Shown piece after piece: positions 29,428 to 39,536 of a DNA stretch of 64,000 nucleotides. Position numbers and translations under genes: made by a program. Source of the stretch: an uncultured Psychroserpens sp. (GTDB lineage Bacteria; Bacteroidota; Bacteroidia; Flavobacteriales; Flavobacteriaceae); NCBI RefSeq assembly GCF_947501425.1, contig NZ_CANMVN010000002.1, forward strand, positions 461,346-525,345. Reading direction: 5' to 3'. The stretch's first letter is position 1. Every line of letters begins with the position of its first letter. Under the pieces are notes generated by a model, which was given only the letters and a program-made list of their open reading frames with translations, had not been told where the DNA came from and made no database searches.

Positions 29428-30654
29428 TTATATAAGTTGAGTAAGAGCGATTTCGAAAGCGGTCTCACTAATTCCTGTTTTTGTGTGATTTTTATCGTAA
29501 ACTTTTTGTAAAGCCTTTCTAATGGTTTTTGAGGTATCATTGAAAATAGCTTCATCGGTCATTTGTACTTTTCGCTCCATAAAATAAGCAAATACTCTAG
29601 CCATTCCACAGTTTGATATGAAATCAGGAATGAGGCTTACTTTATTATCTGTGTGCTCCATAATACTTCCGAAGAAAATCTCCTTATCAGCAAAAGGGAC
29701 ATTAGCACCACAGGAAATAACTTCCAATCCTGTATCAATCATTTGATCAATTTGACTTTGAGTAATAAGTCGAGATGCAGCACATGGCGCAAAAATTTCA
29801 GTTTTAAGCGACCATATTTTTTCGTTCATTTCTGAAAAAGGGATCAAATGTTCACCTTCCAGATGGTTTCCTGTTTTATCAAGAAACATATCCGTAATTT
29901 CGTCCAAACTAAATCCGTCTTCATTAATCAATCCACCAACGATATCTATAATACCCACAATCTTAGCACCCATTTGCGCTAAATAAAATGCGGCTGCAGC
30001 TCCAACATTACCAAATCCTTGTACTATGGCTTTTTTTCCAGCAATAGAATCGCCATGGATATCATAAAAGTGTTTGGCAGCTTCTGCAACACCAAAACCG
30101 GTAATCATATCGGCTACAGTATATTTTCTTGATACACTTGGAGAATACTTAGGGTTTTCGATAACTTTAATCACGCCATGACGTAATTGTCCGATACGAT
30201 TGATCTTATCGGCTTGGGTTGGTTTAAAGTGACCTTCAAAAACACCTTCTTGAGGATGCCAAACACCACTCTCCTCAGTGATAGGAATTACTTCGTGGAT
30301 TTCATCCACATTCAAATCGCCTCCTGTTCCATAATAGCTTTTCAGCAATGGAGAGACTGCTTTATACCAACGCTCTAAAACGCCTTTTTTTCTTGGATCT
30401 TTAGGATCGAAATTGATTCCAGATTTTGCACCTCCAATGGCAGGACCAGATACAGTAAACTTCACTTCCATGGTCTTAGCCAGAGATAGAACTTCATTCA
30501 TATCTAGACCTTTACGCATTCTTGTTCCACCTCCTGCAGCTCCACCTCTAAGAGAGTTTATTACTGTCCAGCCTTCGGCATCAGTTTCTGGATCTTTCCA
30601 GTTAAAAATAATTTCGGGTTCTTTTTCTTCGTACTTCTGAAGTAAATCTTTCAT
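29428..30654 (-). CDS. Glu/Leu/Phe/Val dehydrogenase
   Basis: A 408-residue NAD(P)-dependent amino-acid dehydrogenase. It reversibly deaminates glutamate or a branched or aromatic amino acid. It has the catalytic Lys in PAIGGAKSGINFDP, RGGAAGGGTRMRKGLDMNEV, the Rossmann motif AIVQGFGNVGAAAAF, and CAASRLITQSQI. Overall length and layout fit the glutamate dehydrogenase branch, but the substrate cannot be fixed by eye. It is followed 9 bases later by nhaD. Confidence 0.88.
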   Translation of the reverse strand: MKDLLQKYEEKEPEIIFNWKDPETDAEGWTVINSLRGGAAGGGTRMRKGLDMNEVLSLAKTMEVKFTVSGPAIGGAKSGINFDPKDPRKKGVLERWYKAVSPLLKSYYGTGGDLNVDEIHEVIPITEESGVWHPQEGVFEGHFKPTQADKINRIGQLRHGVIKVIENPKYSPSVSRKYTVADMITGFGVAEAAKHFYDIHGDSIAGKKAIVQGFGNVGAAAAFYLAQMGAKIVGIIDIVGGLINEDGFSLDEITDMFLDKTGNHLEGEHLIPFSEMNEKIWSLKTEIFAPCAASRLITQSQIDQMIDTGLEVISCGANVPFADKEIFFGSIMEHTDNKVSLIPDFISNCGMARVFAYFMERKVQMTDEAIFNDTSKTIRKALQKVYDKNHTKTGISETAFEIALTQLI

Positions 30655-30720
30655 GTAGTTAGTTATTCTGTAACAAATATAAAAAACTAAAAATCGCTAG
30701 ATATTAATTTTACAATAATT

Positions 30721-31779
30721 TTATGGATAATACACGTAACCTGATGAATGATCTTTGGATGCACCTGTCACACTAGATAAACAATTAATGTCGCCTCGTA
30801 ATTTAAGCACTCCAAGTAAACCAAAAATGAGGGCTTCTTTAAATTCAATAAGGTCTTTTGAAGGTACAATAAGCTTAAACGCTTTTTGGTTTTGAATTCT
30901 ATCTAATAGGTAATTATTGTAAGTTCCTCCTCCAGTGAATAACACCTCACTATTTGACCTTACACTTGCAGCAATTTGAATAGCGATATGTTCAACAAAC
31001 GTTCTAAGAATATCAGCTTCTGAACCTCGCGAAGTGTCTAATATTGGAACTATTTGGTCTTCAACCCACTCTAAGCCTAAAGATTTAGGAGATGTCTCTT
31101 TGTAGTAATCCAGAGCATTTAGAGCATTTAAAATGTCATGATCAATACCTCCTGATTTTGCAATAGTTCCACCTTTATCATAGTCAAACCCTAAGGCATT
31201 GGCATATCGGTTCATAACTATATTTACCGGACAAATATCATAGGCAATTCTTTGGTTATCTATTTCCGAAGAGATATTAGCAAAACCACCAAGATTGATG
31301 CAATAATCATAGTCTGAAAACAATAATCGGTCACCAATTGGCACTAACGGAGCTCCTTGTCCGCCAAGTTCAACATCTTGTACCCGAAAATCACAAATAA
31401 GGGTTTGTTGGATAAACTCAGCTAATATTGGATGATTACCTATTTGATATGTATAGCCATTGTCTGGCTGATGTAAGGCTGTATGCCCATGTGAACATAC
31501 AGCATCAAGATCTTCTATTTTATGGTCTTTTATGAACTTTTGAATCACATCACCTAAGTATTCAGTGTAGCTTATATTTATATGGTCAATGACATTTCTA
31601 GGTTCATTAACTAGGTTTTTTAATCTGATCAACCACTTTTCTGAATATGGTATGGTTTCGGCTTTATGAATTTTGAAGGTCCAATATTGATGAAACTCAA
31701 AAGTGATATGCGCCAAGTCGATTCCATCTAAAGATGTTCCAGACATCACACCTATAACGTTGTACTTAGATTTTATCAT
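30721..31779 (-). CDS. anmK: Anhydro-N-acetylmuramic acid kinase
   Basis: AnmK cleaves and phosphorylates 1,6-anhydro-MurNAc to MurNAc-6-phosphate in cell-wall recycling. The start chosen is the Met at 31779 (MIKSKYNVIGVMSGTSLDG); the frame is open to 31797. The ATP-binding GVMSGTSLDGID, CSHGHTALHQP, GQGAPLVPIGDRLLF, CINLGGFANIS, and LFTGGGTYNNYLLDRI are visible. Its length is normal for the family. Confidence 0.92.
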   Translation of the reverse strand: MIKSKYNVIGVMSGTSLDGIDLAHITFEFHQYWTFKIHKAETIPYSEKWLIRLKNLVNEPRNVIDHINISYTEYLGDVIQKFIKDHKIEDLDAVCSHGHTALHQPDNGYTYQIGNHPILAEFIQQTLICDFRVQDVELGGQGAPLVPIGDRLLFSDYDYCINLGGFANISSEIDNQRIAYDICPVNIVMNRYANALGFDYDKGGTIAKSGGIDHDILNALNALDYYKETSPKSLGLEWVEDQIVPILDTSRGSEADILRTFVEHIAIQIAASVRSNSEVLFTGGGTYNNYLLDRIQNQKAFKLIVPSKDLIEFKEALIFGLLGVLKLRGDINCLSSVTGASKDHSSGYVYYP

Positions 31780-31803
31780 ATTCAGTAAAAATAGCAATCC
31801 TTA

Positions 31804-31834
31804 TTGAAAATATACTAATAAAGAGTTATCTTTG
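31804..31834 (+). promoter_or_regulatory. Predicted promoter of the acyl-CoA dehydrogenase gene
   Basis: TTG (31804-31806), a 20-base spacer and TATCTTTG (31827-31834) match the Bacteroidota σA pattern exactly. The ATG is 37 bases downstream of the -7 element. Confidence 0.6.
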
Positions 31835-31871
31835 CACTCACTTTTTATCAATTCAATAATTTAAACACACT

Positions 31872-33014
31872 ATGGATTTAAGTTTAACAGAAGAACATAT
31901 CATGATTCGCGACGCTGCTCGTGATTTTGCACAAACCGAATTACTTCCTGGAGTCATAGAAAGGGATGAAAAACAACAATTTCCACAAGAATTAGTCAAA
32001 AAAATGGCTGATTTAGGATTTATGGGAATTATGGTAGACCCAAAATATGGTGGAAGCGGTATGGATGCAATCTCCTATGTCTTAATCATGGAAGAACTTT
32101 CTAAAATTGATGCTTCTGCGTCTGTTATGGTATCGGTAAACAACTCTTTAGTATGTTATGGTCTTGAAGCTTATGGAACTGAAGAGCAAAAACAAAAATA
32201 CTTAACAAAGTTAGCCACTGGTGAATTTATAGGTGCTTTTTGTTTGAGTGAACCAGAAGCAGGAAGTGATGCAACATCTCAAGCTACTACAGCTATAGAC
32301 AAAGGTGATCATTATATTCTTAACGGAACAAAAAACTGGATAACAAATGGTGGTCGTAGTGATGTATATTTAGTTATTGCCCAAACAGATAGAGACAAAG
32401 GTCATAGAGGCATCAATGCTTTTATTGTAGAAAAAGGCATGGAAGGTTTCGATATAGGACCTAAAGAAGATAAATTAGGAATTAGAGGTAGTGACACGCA
32501 TACTTTACAGTTTAATGATGTTAAAGTACCGAAAGAAAATAGAATTGGTGAAGACGGATTTGGATTTAAATTTGCAATGAAAACCCTATCTGGTGGACGT
32601 ATTGGTATTGCTGCTCAGGCATTAGGTATTGCAGCAGGAGCATACGAATTAGCACTTAAATACTCAAAAGAGCGTAAAGCTTTTGGTACTGAAATATGTA
32701 ACCACCAAGCCATTGCTTTTAAATTAGCCGATATGTATACTGAAATAGAAGCTGCAAGACTACTAGTGATGAAAGCTGCATGGGAAAAAGATCAAGGTAA
32801 AAACCATGATATGTCTAGTGCAATGGCCAAATTATATGCTTCTAAAGTTGCTATGGAACAAACGGTAGAAGCTGTTCAAATTCATGGTGGAAATGGGTTT
32901 GTAAAAGAATATCACGTGGAGCGATTAATGCGAGATGCAAAAATTACGCAGATTTATGAAGGGACTTCTGAAATTCAGAAAATTGTAATTTCAAGAGGTG
33001 TCATCAAAGGATAA
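31872..33014 (+). CDS. Acyl-CoA dehydrogenase
   Basis: An FAD enzyme that makes the first double bond in fatty acyl-CoA β-oxidation or branched amino-acid breakdown. The 380 residues show ACAD signatures: FCLSEPEAGSDATSQ, WITNGGRSDVYLVIAQT, LGIRGSDTHTLQFNDV, the second signature around QIHGGNGFVKEYHVERLMRD, and the catalytic Glu in IYEGTSEIQKIV. It fits the short-chain/butyryl-type subfamily. It converges on the helicase gene, sharing a bidirectional terminator. Confidence 0.92.
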   Translation: MDLSLTEEHIMIRDAARDFAQTELLPGVIERDEKQQFPQELVKKMADLGFMGIMVDPKYGGSGMDAISYVLIMEELSKIDASASVMVSVNNSLVCYGLEAYGTEEQKQKYLTKLATGEFIGAFCLSEPEAGSDATSQATTAIDKGDHYILNGTKNWITNGGRSDVYLVIAQTDRDKGHRGINAFIVEKGMEGFDIGPKEDKLGIRGSDTHTLQFNDVKVPKENRIGEDGFGFKFAMKTLSGGRIGIAAQALGIAAGAYELALKYSKERKAFGTEICNHQAIAFKLADMYTEIEAARLLVMKAAWEKDQGKNHDMSSAMAKLYASKVAMEQTVEAVQIHGGNGFVKEYHVERLMRDAKITQIYEGTSEIQKIVISRGVIKG

Positions 33015-33029
33015 TCTCAAAATACCATC

Positions 33030-33065
33030 AAAAAAGGCTTCAAAAGAAATTTTGAAGCCTTTTTT
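33030..33065. terminator. Bidirectional terminator between the acyl-CoA dehydrogenase and helicase genes
   Basis: A 16-bp perfect stem (33030-33045 with 33050-33065) and a GAAA loop, with T-runs on both strands. It overlaps the helicase stop codon by two bases. Confidence 0.85.
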
Positions 33066-35502
33066 AGTTAGATGATAATTCATTGAGAACTAATCTCAGC
33101 TCTCCGTAAGTGTATTTTTCGTCAATTTGATGCTTTAATTCTGAAAGGTTATCAAAAGTATATTTTGGAATCAACACTTTCAATTCTTTATAATGTGCTT
33201 CTGAAATTAGATCTGTGATCGTAACCTCTCCAGAAGGGATAAAACTGGCTAAATGACCAATTATTGTATTAATGTTTAGCGCTCTTTCATTTGCAATCTC
33301 TTCTATAGATTTACCCAATTTAAATAATGCCAGAGATTCTTTTTTTGTGTCTCCCTTTTTTCGTTTAGGCTTAGGATGTTCAAACATCTCGGTATCTAAT
33401 GATGTTTCAATACCATTCTCTTCACAATAATCTCTGATCACTTGAAGTATTTCAGCACCATATTTTTCAACACGAACTTTTCCCATTCCATTAACAGCCT
33501 TAAGTTCAGCTTTATTTGTTGGTAATGTTTCACACATTTCATACAATGCCTTTTGCGTAAAAATTTGATAATGTATAAGGTCTTCCCGAAGTGCGATTGC
33601 ATTTCTTAATTCTCGAAGCAACTCAAATAACTCAACATTAGTTGTGCCATCAATTACTGCTTTTCTAGGTGTCTTTGGTTTCTCTTTTCCTAAGAAAACA
33701 GATTGAGCTCTAAGTTTTATAAACGCTTCAACCTTGAAGCTTTCAGATAAACTAGAAAAATACAACATCTTGGTTATAATTAATTCCTCTAATTGATCTA
33801 GTGATTTATTAATATCTTTCTCTATAGCTTTATTATCAGTGGTAAAACTGATGCTTTTAAAAGGATCAAACAGTTTAGGTTTAACCTCTCCAACAAAATA
33901 AGTAATGGCCTTTTTAAAACGCTCCTGTATGGCTGCGCTATTCTGAGGCTCTTCATTGCTCTGCGCTATTTTAGAGAGTTGAATTTTAAAGGCGTTACTC
34001 ACTTTCAATAGATTAGTAACGGAATCTTTAATACCAATTAAAGGCGCTTCCATATGACCTTCGATACTACCTTTGTTCTTGTAGTATATATCTAAAATTC
34101 GCCTCACTGGACTTAAAAACTCAAAAAAATTGAATATTTCGCTAATAAGTTGCAGCTGAAAATCAATTTTAGATTGTAATAAAGTATGATTATCAGGCTG
34201 GTTCTCTTCTGCATTTTTAGTAAATGATAGTACATTATTATCATTTATAATCTGACTGGAATTGATTTTACTACTAAGAACTAAACCGTCCAAAGACTTA
34301 CACCTACTAAGTGCCACATAAGTTTGACCATGAGCAAAAGCACTTTCGGCATCAATAATAGCTTTTTCAAAGGTGAGACCTTGACTCTTGTGAATGGTAA
34401 TAGACCATGCTAATCGCAAAGGTATTTGCGTATACGCTCCAATTTTATTCTCTTTTATTTCGTTGGTTTCCGGATTGATTTTATAGTCAATATTTTCCCA
34501 TGTTTCTGGTGTAACATTAATATTAAAATCATCATCAGGACATTTAACAACCACCTCGTCTTCGTCTAATAAAATAACTTTCCCGATTTTACCATTGAAG
34601 TATCGTTTTTCTTCCGTAGTATCATTTTTTACAAACATGACTTGAGCACCTTCCTTTAAGACTAACTCTTCTTTATTCGGAAAAGAGAATTCAGGAAATT
34701 TACCATCAATTACAGCTTTATAAACTTTTGCTTTAGCGTCTATTTTTTCCAGCTCAGATCTGTTTACACGATCAGCTTTACTGTTGTGAGTAGTTAATGT
34801 TATATAACCTTCATTTTCCTTTGGAGTAAAGTGAGGCTGATATCGTTTGTTCAATATATCTTCTGAAGATTTTGATAATGTGTTAGTTCTAATCTCATTT
34901 AAAATATTAATAAATTCAGGGTTATCTTGTCTGTAAATATGTCGTAACTCAACAGTAATAGGTTTGCATTGTTGGTATGCTTGACTACTAAAGAAATACA
35001 CATTTTTGTAATACGGACTTAATAAATGCCATTCATTTTCTTTAATTACAGGAGATAACTGTTGTAAATCTCCTATCATTAATAATTGAACACCTCCAAA
35101 TATTAAATTTCTATGTCTAAAACGTCTCAATGTTCTATCAATACCATCTAAGATATCAGCTCTAACCATACTGATTTCATCAATAACCAAAAGGTCTAAT
35201 GATTTAATAATATTGATTTTAGTCTTACTGAATTTTCTTGAAAAACCAGAATTTGTAGCCTCTCTTTCATCTGGCAAGATGGGACCAAAAGGTAATTGAA
35301 AAAACGAATGAATTGTTACTCCTTTAGCGTTAATAGCTGCTACACCTGTAGGTGCTACTACAACCATACGCTTCATTGAGTTCATTTTCAGCTTATGAAG
35401 AAAGGTCGTCTTACCAGTACCAGCTTTACCTGTTAAAAACACATTTCTGTTTGTGTTGTTTACAAAATTCCAAGCTAATTCTAATTCAGTATTTAACTCC
35501 AT
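33064..35502 (-). CDS. PIF1/RecD-like helicase with HRDC and helix-turn-helix domains
   Basis: A DNA helicase of 812 residues. The superfamily 1 core starts FLTGKAGTGKTTFLHKL (Walker A, about residues 22-38), followed by VVAPTGVAAINAKG, DLLVIDEISMVRADILD, LLMIGDLQQLSPV and the late motif LAWSITIHKSQGLTFEKAI, ALSRCKSLDGL. The middle (about 430-600) is helical and not assigned. An HRDC domain (LRELRNAIALREDLIHYQIF, about 640-710) and a C-terminal HTH_40-like domain (KKESLALFKLGKSIEEIA) follow. A housekeeping or replication-repair role is likely; this domain order is common in Bacteroidota. Confidence 0.88.
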   Translation of the reverse strand: MELNTELELAWNFVNNTNRNVFLTGKAGTGKTTFLHKLKMNSMKRMVVVAPTGVAAINAKGVTIHSFFQLPFGPILPDEREATNSGFSRKFSKTKINIIKSLDLLVIDEISMVRADILDGIDRTLRRFRHRNLIFGGVQLLMIGDLQQLSPVIKENEWHLLSPYYKNVYFFSSQAYQQCKPITVELRHIYRQDNPEFINILNEIRTNTLSKSSEDILNKRYQPHFTPKENEGYITLTTHNSKADRVNRSELEKIDAKAKVYKAVIDGKFPEFSFPNKEELVLKEGAQVMFVKNDTTEEKRYFNGKIGKVILLDEDEVVVKCPDDDFNINVTPETWENIDYKINPETNEIKENKIGAYTQIPLRLAWSITIHKSQGLTFEKAIIDAESAFAHGQTYVALSRCKSLDGLVLSSKINSSQIINDNNVLSFTKNAEENQPDNHTLLQSKIDFQLQLISEIFNFFEFLSPVRRILDIYYKNKGSIEGHMEAPLIGIKDSVTNLLKVSNAFKIQLSKIAQSNEEPQNSAAIQERFKKAITYFVGEVKPKLFDPFKSISFTTDNKAIEKDINKSLDQLEELIITKMLYFSSLSESFKVEAFIKLRAQSVFLGKEKPKTPRKAVIDGTTNVELFELLRELRNAIALREDLIHYQIFTQKALYEMCETLPTNKAELKAVNGMGKVRVEKYGAEILQVIRDYCEENGIETSLDTEMFEHPKPKRKKGDTKKESLALFKLGKSIEEIANERALNINTIIGHLASFIPSGEVTITDLISEAHYKELKVLIPKYTFDNLSELKHQIDEKYTYGELRLVLNELSSN

Positions 35503-35573
35503 TAATAATTTTAATTCTAATAGCTGAAGATATAAAAAGAAGTTTTATAAATGTACTGTAACCTAATAAAAAA

Positions 35574-35603
35574 TGCCTTATTGATCTTCAATATTAAAAG
35601 GCA
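35574..35603 (-). terminator. Terminator of the left secretion wing
   Basis: Arms 35574-35579 and 35598-35603 pair (TGCCTT/AAGGCA), with a nested 5-bp stem inside and a one-sided bulge. On the minus strand a T-run follows. It lies 30 bases past the stop of the PilO-like gene. Confidence 0.65.
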
Positions 35604-35633
35604 AAATAAACGTCAACGGGTAGACACCTTTTG

Positions 35634-36146
35634 CTAACCAAAGCTTCGTAATAAAACATTGACTTGCAAATAGCTTTTTCCTGTTTTATAGTTCTTATAC
35701 TTCTTGAAGTTAAGATTAATAAATTCACCAAATTTGGTTTGTTGCTCTAATTTATGAATTAAGGAAATCATATCATTATAATGACCTTCAAGACTAAATT
35801 GATAGGTATTAACTATTAAATCATTTTTAGCAACTTTGTGTGGTTCAATAAACTCTACTACTTTTAAATTATTTGATATGGCAAATGTATTTATGGTATT
35901 GAGCATACTGTTCTGTATAGAACTTTCACCCAATTGATATCTGGTCAATAATGAATCGTGATAGATCTTTCTTTGTTTTAATGATGAGAGCTTTGAAGGC
36001 ATGTTTTCTAGAAGATCGACGTCTTGACCAAGCCTCTTGTATTCGCGCTTTAATTCAAGTGTATTAACAATAGCATACCTGTAAGCAATAGCAGCCAGTA
36101 ACACCAAGGCAATAATCAATAATACGTTTTTAGTCCTCTGAGTCAT
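35634..36146 (-). CDS. PilO/GspM-like inner-membrane protein of the secretion system
   Basis: A 170-residue protein with a single N-terminal membrane helix (about 7-26), a coiled coil (LKREYKRLGQDVDLLENMP) and a C-terminal α/β domain of the PilO type (VNTYQFSLEGHYNDMISLIH, then FGEFINLNFKKYK). In type IV pilus and type II systems this protein pairs with PilN/GspL on the inner membrane and links the cytoplasmic motor to the secretin. It starts 16 bases inside the end of the PilM/N-like gene. Assignment rests on architecture and position, because the family is poorly conserved. Confidence 0.7.
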   Translation of the reverse strand: MTQRTKNVLLIIALVLLAAIAYRYAIVNTLELKREYKRLGQDVDLLENMPSKLSSLKQRKIYHDSLLTRYQLGESSIQNSMLNTINTFAISNNLKVVEFIEPHKVAKNDLIVNTYQFSLEGHYNDMISLIHKLEQQTKFGEFINLNFKKYKNYKTGKSYLQVNVLLRSFG

Positions 36147-37350
36147 CTTTCATATGAATTTTAATTGTGAAACTCGAAGATGATTTAGCAATGTCTTCGA
36201 AATTTAATATATCAACCGAAGTGATCCAGCTAATTGCCTCTAACTGAGAAATCCATCGAGAAAACCAAACACTTTCATTAATTTGTCCTGAGATCAAAAT
36301 GGTGTTTTTTTGGTGTTCTATATCATTGCCTTCCTTAATTTTTTTAAGTAATGGTTGATAGTTTAACTCTTTTAAAATTACAGTCTCTGGAAGTCGGTTT
36401 ATAATATCATTTATATAAAATGAGCTTTTAGACGAACTGTTTTTTAGAATATCTGTAACAATCTTTTCATTTTTTTGAATCTCTTCATTGAGTTCCATCA
36501 TTTTAGTCTTTGAAAGCTCTAAGACTTGACTAGTTTGTCTCAAAGAATTCACAGCATTGTAATAATGATTAAAAAACAAAGCGTTAATGAGTAAAACAAT
36601 AAATAAGCTACCCAATCCTATCTTAAGAAACTGACTAGCAAATCGTTTTTGTTTAAACCTAATGTTTAATTCCTTTTTTGTGTTTGTAAAACCAGATTGA
36701 ATAGTGTCATAGTTAAGTATCGTGTGTAAAGCAGCACCACAACTCAATATGTACTTACTTTCGATATCAAGACCATTAATATTGAACATCAATTCTGTTC
36801 TGTTCTCTCTTGATGTAATATTAGAAATCAATTTATTGTCAATAGAAAGACTCGCATTAGAAGTGTGCACAACTTCAGCATCTATAAAAGAACAAACATT
36901 AGAGCCTATAAGATTTCCTAAAGTAAAATTAATAACAGGGATATGTTTTGCTGCATATGATTCTAATATTTCATCTACATAAGATTTTCTACAGATAGAT
37001 ACAAAGTGATTTTCGCCCTGACTTATGGATTCATAATAAAATTCGTCAACAGTAATGTTTGGAAACGCCAAATGAACTAACTTCGATAGATTATTAGATG
37101 TGCTCGCTACTTTTTTTGTTAAAACTGAATTAGTATTTATAACCAAAATTATAGGTTTGCTTTTAGGAAGTTGAGCTTTTAAATCATCAAGCGTATTTGA
37201 CTCCAAGCAAGTACCAAGTTCCAACTGATTTTGCTTTTTGATAAGCGCAATTCCATAAAACTTGTATGCGTTATCTAATTGTGTTTGCTCAACACCATAA
37301 AAACGATTTCCAAATTGTAAATATGAAGCTAGATTAGTTTTCATTAGCAA
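36130..37350 (-). CDS. PilM-PilN/GspL-like inner-membrane protein
   Basis: A 406-residue protein. Residues 1-235 form a cytoplasmic domain of PilM/GspL character with a diverged actin-like fold. A membrane helix follows (about 242-260, GLGSLFIVLLINALFF), then a coiled coil (SQVLELSKTKMMELNEEIQK) and a PilN-like periplasmic domain. It probably recruits the GspE ATPase to the membrane. The fused PilM+PilN layout is what GspL has in type II systems. The start could also be Met3. It overlaps the secretin gene end by 17 bases and the PilO-like gene by 17. Confidence 0.65.
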   Translation of the reverse strand: MLMKTNLASYLQFGNRFYGVEQTQLDNAYKFYGIALIKKQNQLELGTCLESNTLDDLKAQLPKSKPIILVINTNSVLTKKVASTSNNLSKLVHLAFPNITVDEFYYESISQGENHFVSICRKSYVDEILESYAAKHIPVINFTLGNLIGSNVCSFIDAEVVHTSNASLSIDNKLISNITSRENRTELMFNINGLDIESKYILSCGAALHTILNYDTIQSGFTNTKKELNIRFKQKRFASQFLKIGLGSLFIVLLINALFFNHYYNAVNSLRQTSQVLELSKTKMMELNEEIQKNEKIVTDILKNSSSKSSFYINDIINRLPETVILKELNYQPLLKKIKEGNDIEHQKNTILISGQINESVWFSRWISQLEAISWITSVDILNFEDIAKSSSSFTIKIHMKDDSED

Positions 37351-39505
37351 ATACTGTTGGTTTTATAAATACAGTTAATTTTGATTTTCTGCCCTCTCTT
37401 ACACGCTTACTAAACAACCATTTAATTATAGGAATACGTGCCAAAAACGGTACACCAGAACCTGAGTTATTAGAGAAGTTTTCTTCCAAACCTCCTAATA
37501 CAGCTATGTCTTGATCTTTCATTCTCACCACCGAAGAAAAACTTCTAGAGCTAATGTCTGGCGGAGCATCTTCTGCTATTCGCTGTCCAAAACTAGATTG
37601 TATAACATTAATATCTAATAATACTTGTTTATCTCCAGTTACATAAGGTTTAATCTCTAAACCAAGTTTTGCATCAATTGGAAAATAGTTTCTAATTTCA
37701 GAAGTTTGAGGATTGTCAGTACCAATAATATTTCTCTGCACAATAGCGTAATATGAGGTCTGACCATTAGAAAATGATGCTCTGTGTCCATTTAAAGTCG
37801 CTATTTTAGGTGTAGATTTAATCTTTAGATCACCATTAGTCTCCATAGCCTTTACAGTGGCAAAAAAGTTTGGAACTACTCTACCAAAATTAAAAACTGA
37901 GGTATTACTAAACCCACTAATAATTTGATTGATCGTTTTAGCTCCAACGTTAATATCTGTAGTTGGAAACAATCCTCCCGATGTTGTTGTTGGTTCATTC
38001 CCTATTCCCCAACTCACTCCAGTTTCTAAGGTATTAGACACTTGTGCTTCAACAATCATAACTTCAATAAGAATAACAGGAATGGTCTTATCGATATTTT
38101 TAATGAATTTTTTAAAGAATTCAATTTTAGCACCTGTTCCTGTAACATATATGCTATTGAGTTCAAAGTCTATTTTACATTCTAGTCCTTCTTTTACCTC
38201 TTCAGGAATTAAATCCAGTATACTACCATTATTTTCATTTGTAACTCGATCTGTAGAAATATTTGAATAGCTCCTATTTTGAGGTCTTGGAACTACATTT
38301 GTATTTGGATTATTGAATCCGTTATTTAACTGATTTCTAAACCCTTGTTCTGCAGCTTGATAATTTCCTCTTATGTCGTTACTACCACTCATCATCTGCG
38401 GATCGGCCATCATATTTACAGAACGATGTCTCAGCTTAACAATCTCAACTTTTCTGACACTGAGTTGTTTTTCGGTTCCAAAAAAATAGATATCATCTTC
38501 TATCTTAAATGTAAAATTATCAGATGCTGTGAAGTTTGAAGACGCATTTCTATTTTGCTGCTGAAGATTCCCTGTATTTGTTGATACTGCTGTTTGTGGT
38601 TCAAATAACTTAATAAGCAAATTATCAAAACTAATAGACTTTGCTTTGAAAGTAGTATTTCCGGCACCATCTAATGGCGATGCCATAAAGGTATCGATAT
38701 CCAGAGCTTCTGCGGCTGTTTGAATGATATCCTTAATTGGTGCATTCTTAAAATTAACCTCTAGAAGCTGACGTGTAGAGTCTATCACCTTAAAGTTTAA
38801 ATTAGGACCTATACGCATACTTAACTTGTTATTTTGCATCTCTTGGTTTGAGATTCCAAATTTGTCAAACACATAAAAACCATCCTTTGTTTTTGTTAGT
38901 GTTAGATTATTGGTCAGTGCTAATTTATCCATGGCAGCATCGAAATCTGAAGACTTGATATAAGCTGTCAAATCCATAGTTTCCATACCAGGTGCATAGA
39001 GTAAGTTTTTAGCGCTAACATCCATGATCTCTTTAAAAACCTCATACAATTTATTTTTTTTGACATCAATTGATAATGTTTCATCTAGAGGGTCATATGT
39101 AATTTTTTTAGGATAAATCTCTTCTTTAGCCTCTTCCAAAAAAGGTTTTATAGAAAGTATGTTTTTGGTAAACTCAATAGTAAGATTATACTCTTTGCAT
39201 AAAAAGAGTAGCATATCTGAAATAATAACATTTGAAAAATTATTCTTGATATTTATGTTATTCAATTCGGGAGCAACATTGATATTAATTTTATGCACAT
39301 TCGAAACAGCCAGTAAAAAATTTGGAAGTGTCACATCATTTAAAGAAATACTGGCATCCAGTTTTTGTGTTAAACCAATATTATTAGTAGACAATTGCTC
39401 TAATTGTAGATCAATAGTCGATAATCTTTGGTCGTTTTGAGAGTGACCAATACCAACTATAAAAATTAAGACTATTATTTTAAATACTAATTTCATTCTG
39501 TTCAT
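37334..39505 (-). CDS. Secretin, GspD/PilQ type
   Basis: This protein forms the outer-membrane gate of the type II/IV pilus-like system. I chose the ATG at 39505; a second one at 39496 leaves the same signal peptide (MKLVFKIIVLIFIVGIGHSQ). The frame is open to 39544. N-terminal STN/N-type domains (for example SLNDVTLPNFLLAVSNVHKI and NAPIKDIIQTAAEALDI) come first, then an Asn/Gln/Ser-rich segment, then the secretin domain from about residue 475 (EVMIVEAQVSNTLETGVSWG) through ATLNGHRASFSNGQTSYYAI to VVRMKDQDIAVLGGLEENFS and GVPFLARIPIIKWLFSK. No S-domain for a pilotin is obvious. Confidence 0.9.
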   Translation of the reverse strand: MNRMKLVFKIIVLIFIVGIGHSQNDQRLSTIDLQLEQLSTNNIGLTQKLDASISLNDVTLPNFLLAVSNVHKININVAPELNNINIKNNFSNVIISDMLLFLCKEYNLTIEFTKNILSIKPFLEEAKEEIYPKKITYDPLDETLSIDVKKNKLYEVFKEIMDVSAKNLLYAPGMETMDLTAYIKSSDFDAAMDKLALTNNLTLTKTKDGFYVFDKFGISNQEMQNNKLSMRIGPNLNFKVIDSTRQLLEVNFKNAPIKDIIQTAAEALDIDTFMASPLDGAGNTTFKAKSISFDNLLIKLFEPQTAVSTNTGNLQQQNRNASSNFTASDNFTFKIEDDIYFFGTEKQLSVRKVEIVKLRHRSVNMMADPQMMSGSNDIRGNYQAAEQGFRNQLNNGFNNPNTNVVPRPQNRSYSNISTDRVTNENNGSILDLIPEEVKEGLECKIDFELNSIYVTGTGAKIEFFKKFIKNIDKTIPVILIEVMIVEAQVSNTLETGVSWGIGNEPTTTSGGLFPTTDINVGAKTINQIISGFSNTSVFNFGRVVPNFFATVKAMETNGDLKIKSTPKIATLNGHRASFSNGQTSYYAIVQRNIIGTDNPQTSEIRNYFPIDAKLGLEIKPYVTGDKQVLLDINVIQSSFGQRIAEDAPPDISSRSFSSVVRMKDQDIAVLGGLEENFSNNSGSGVPFLARIPIIKWLFSKRVREGRKSKLTVFIKPTVFANEN

Positions 39506-39536
39506 TTTTATTATTTCTAGAACAATAGATTTTCCA

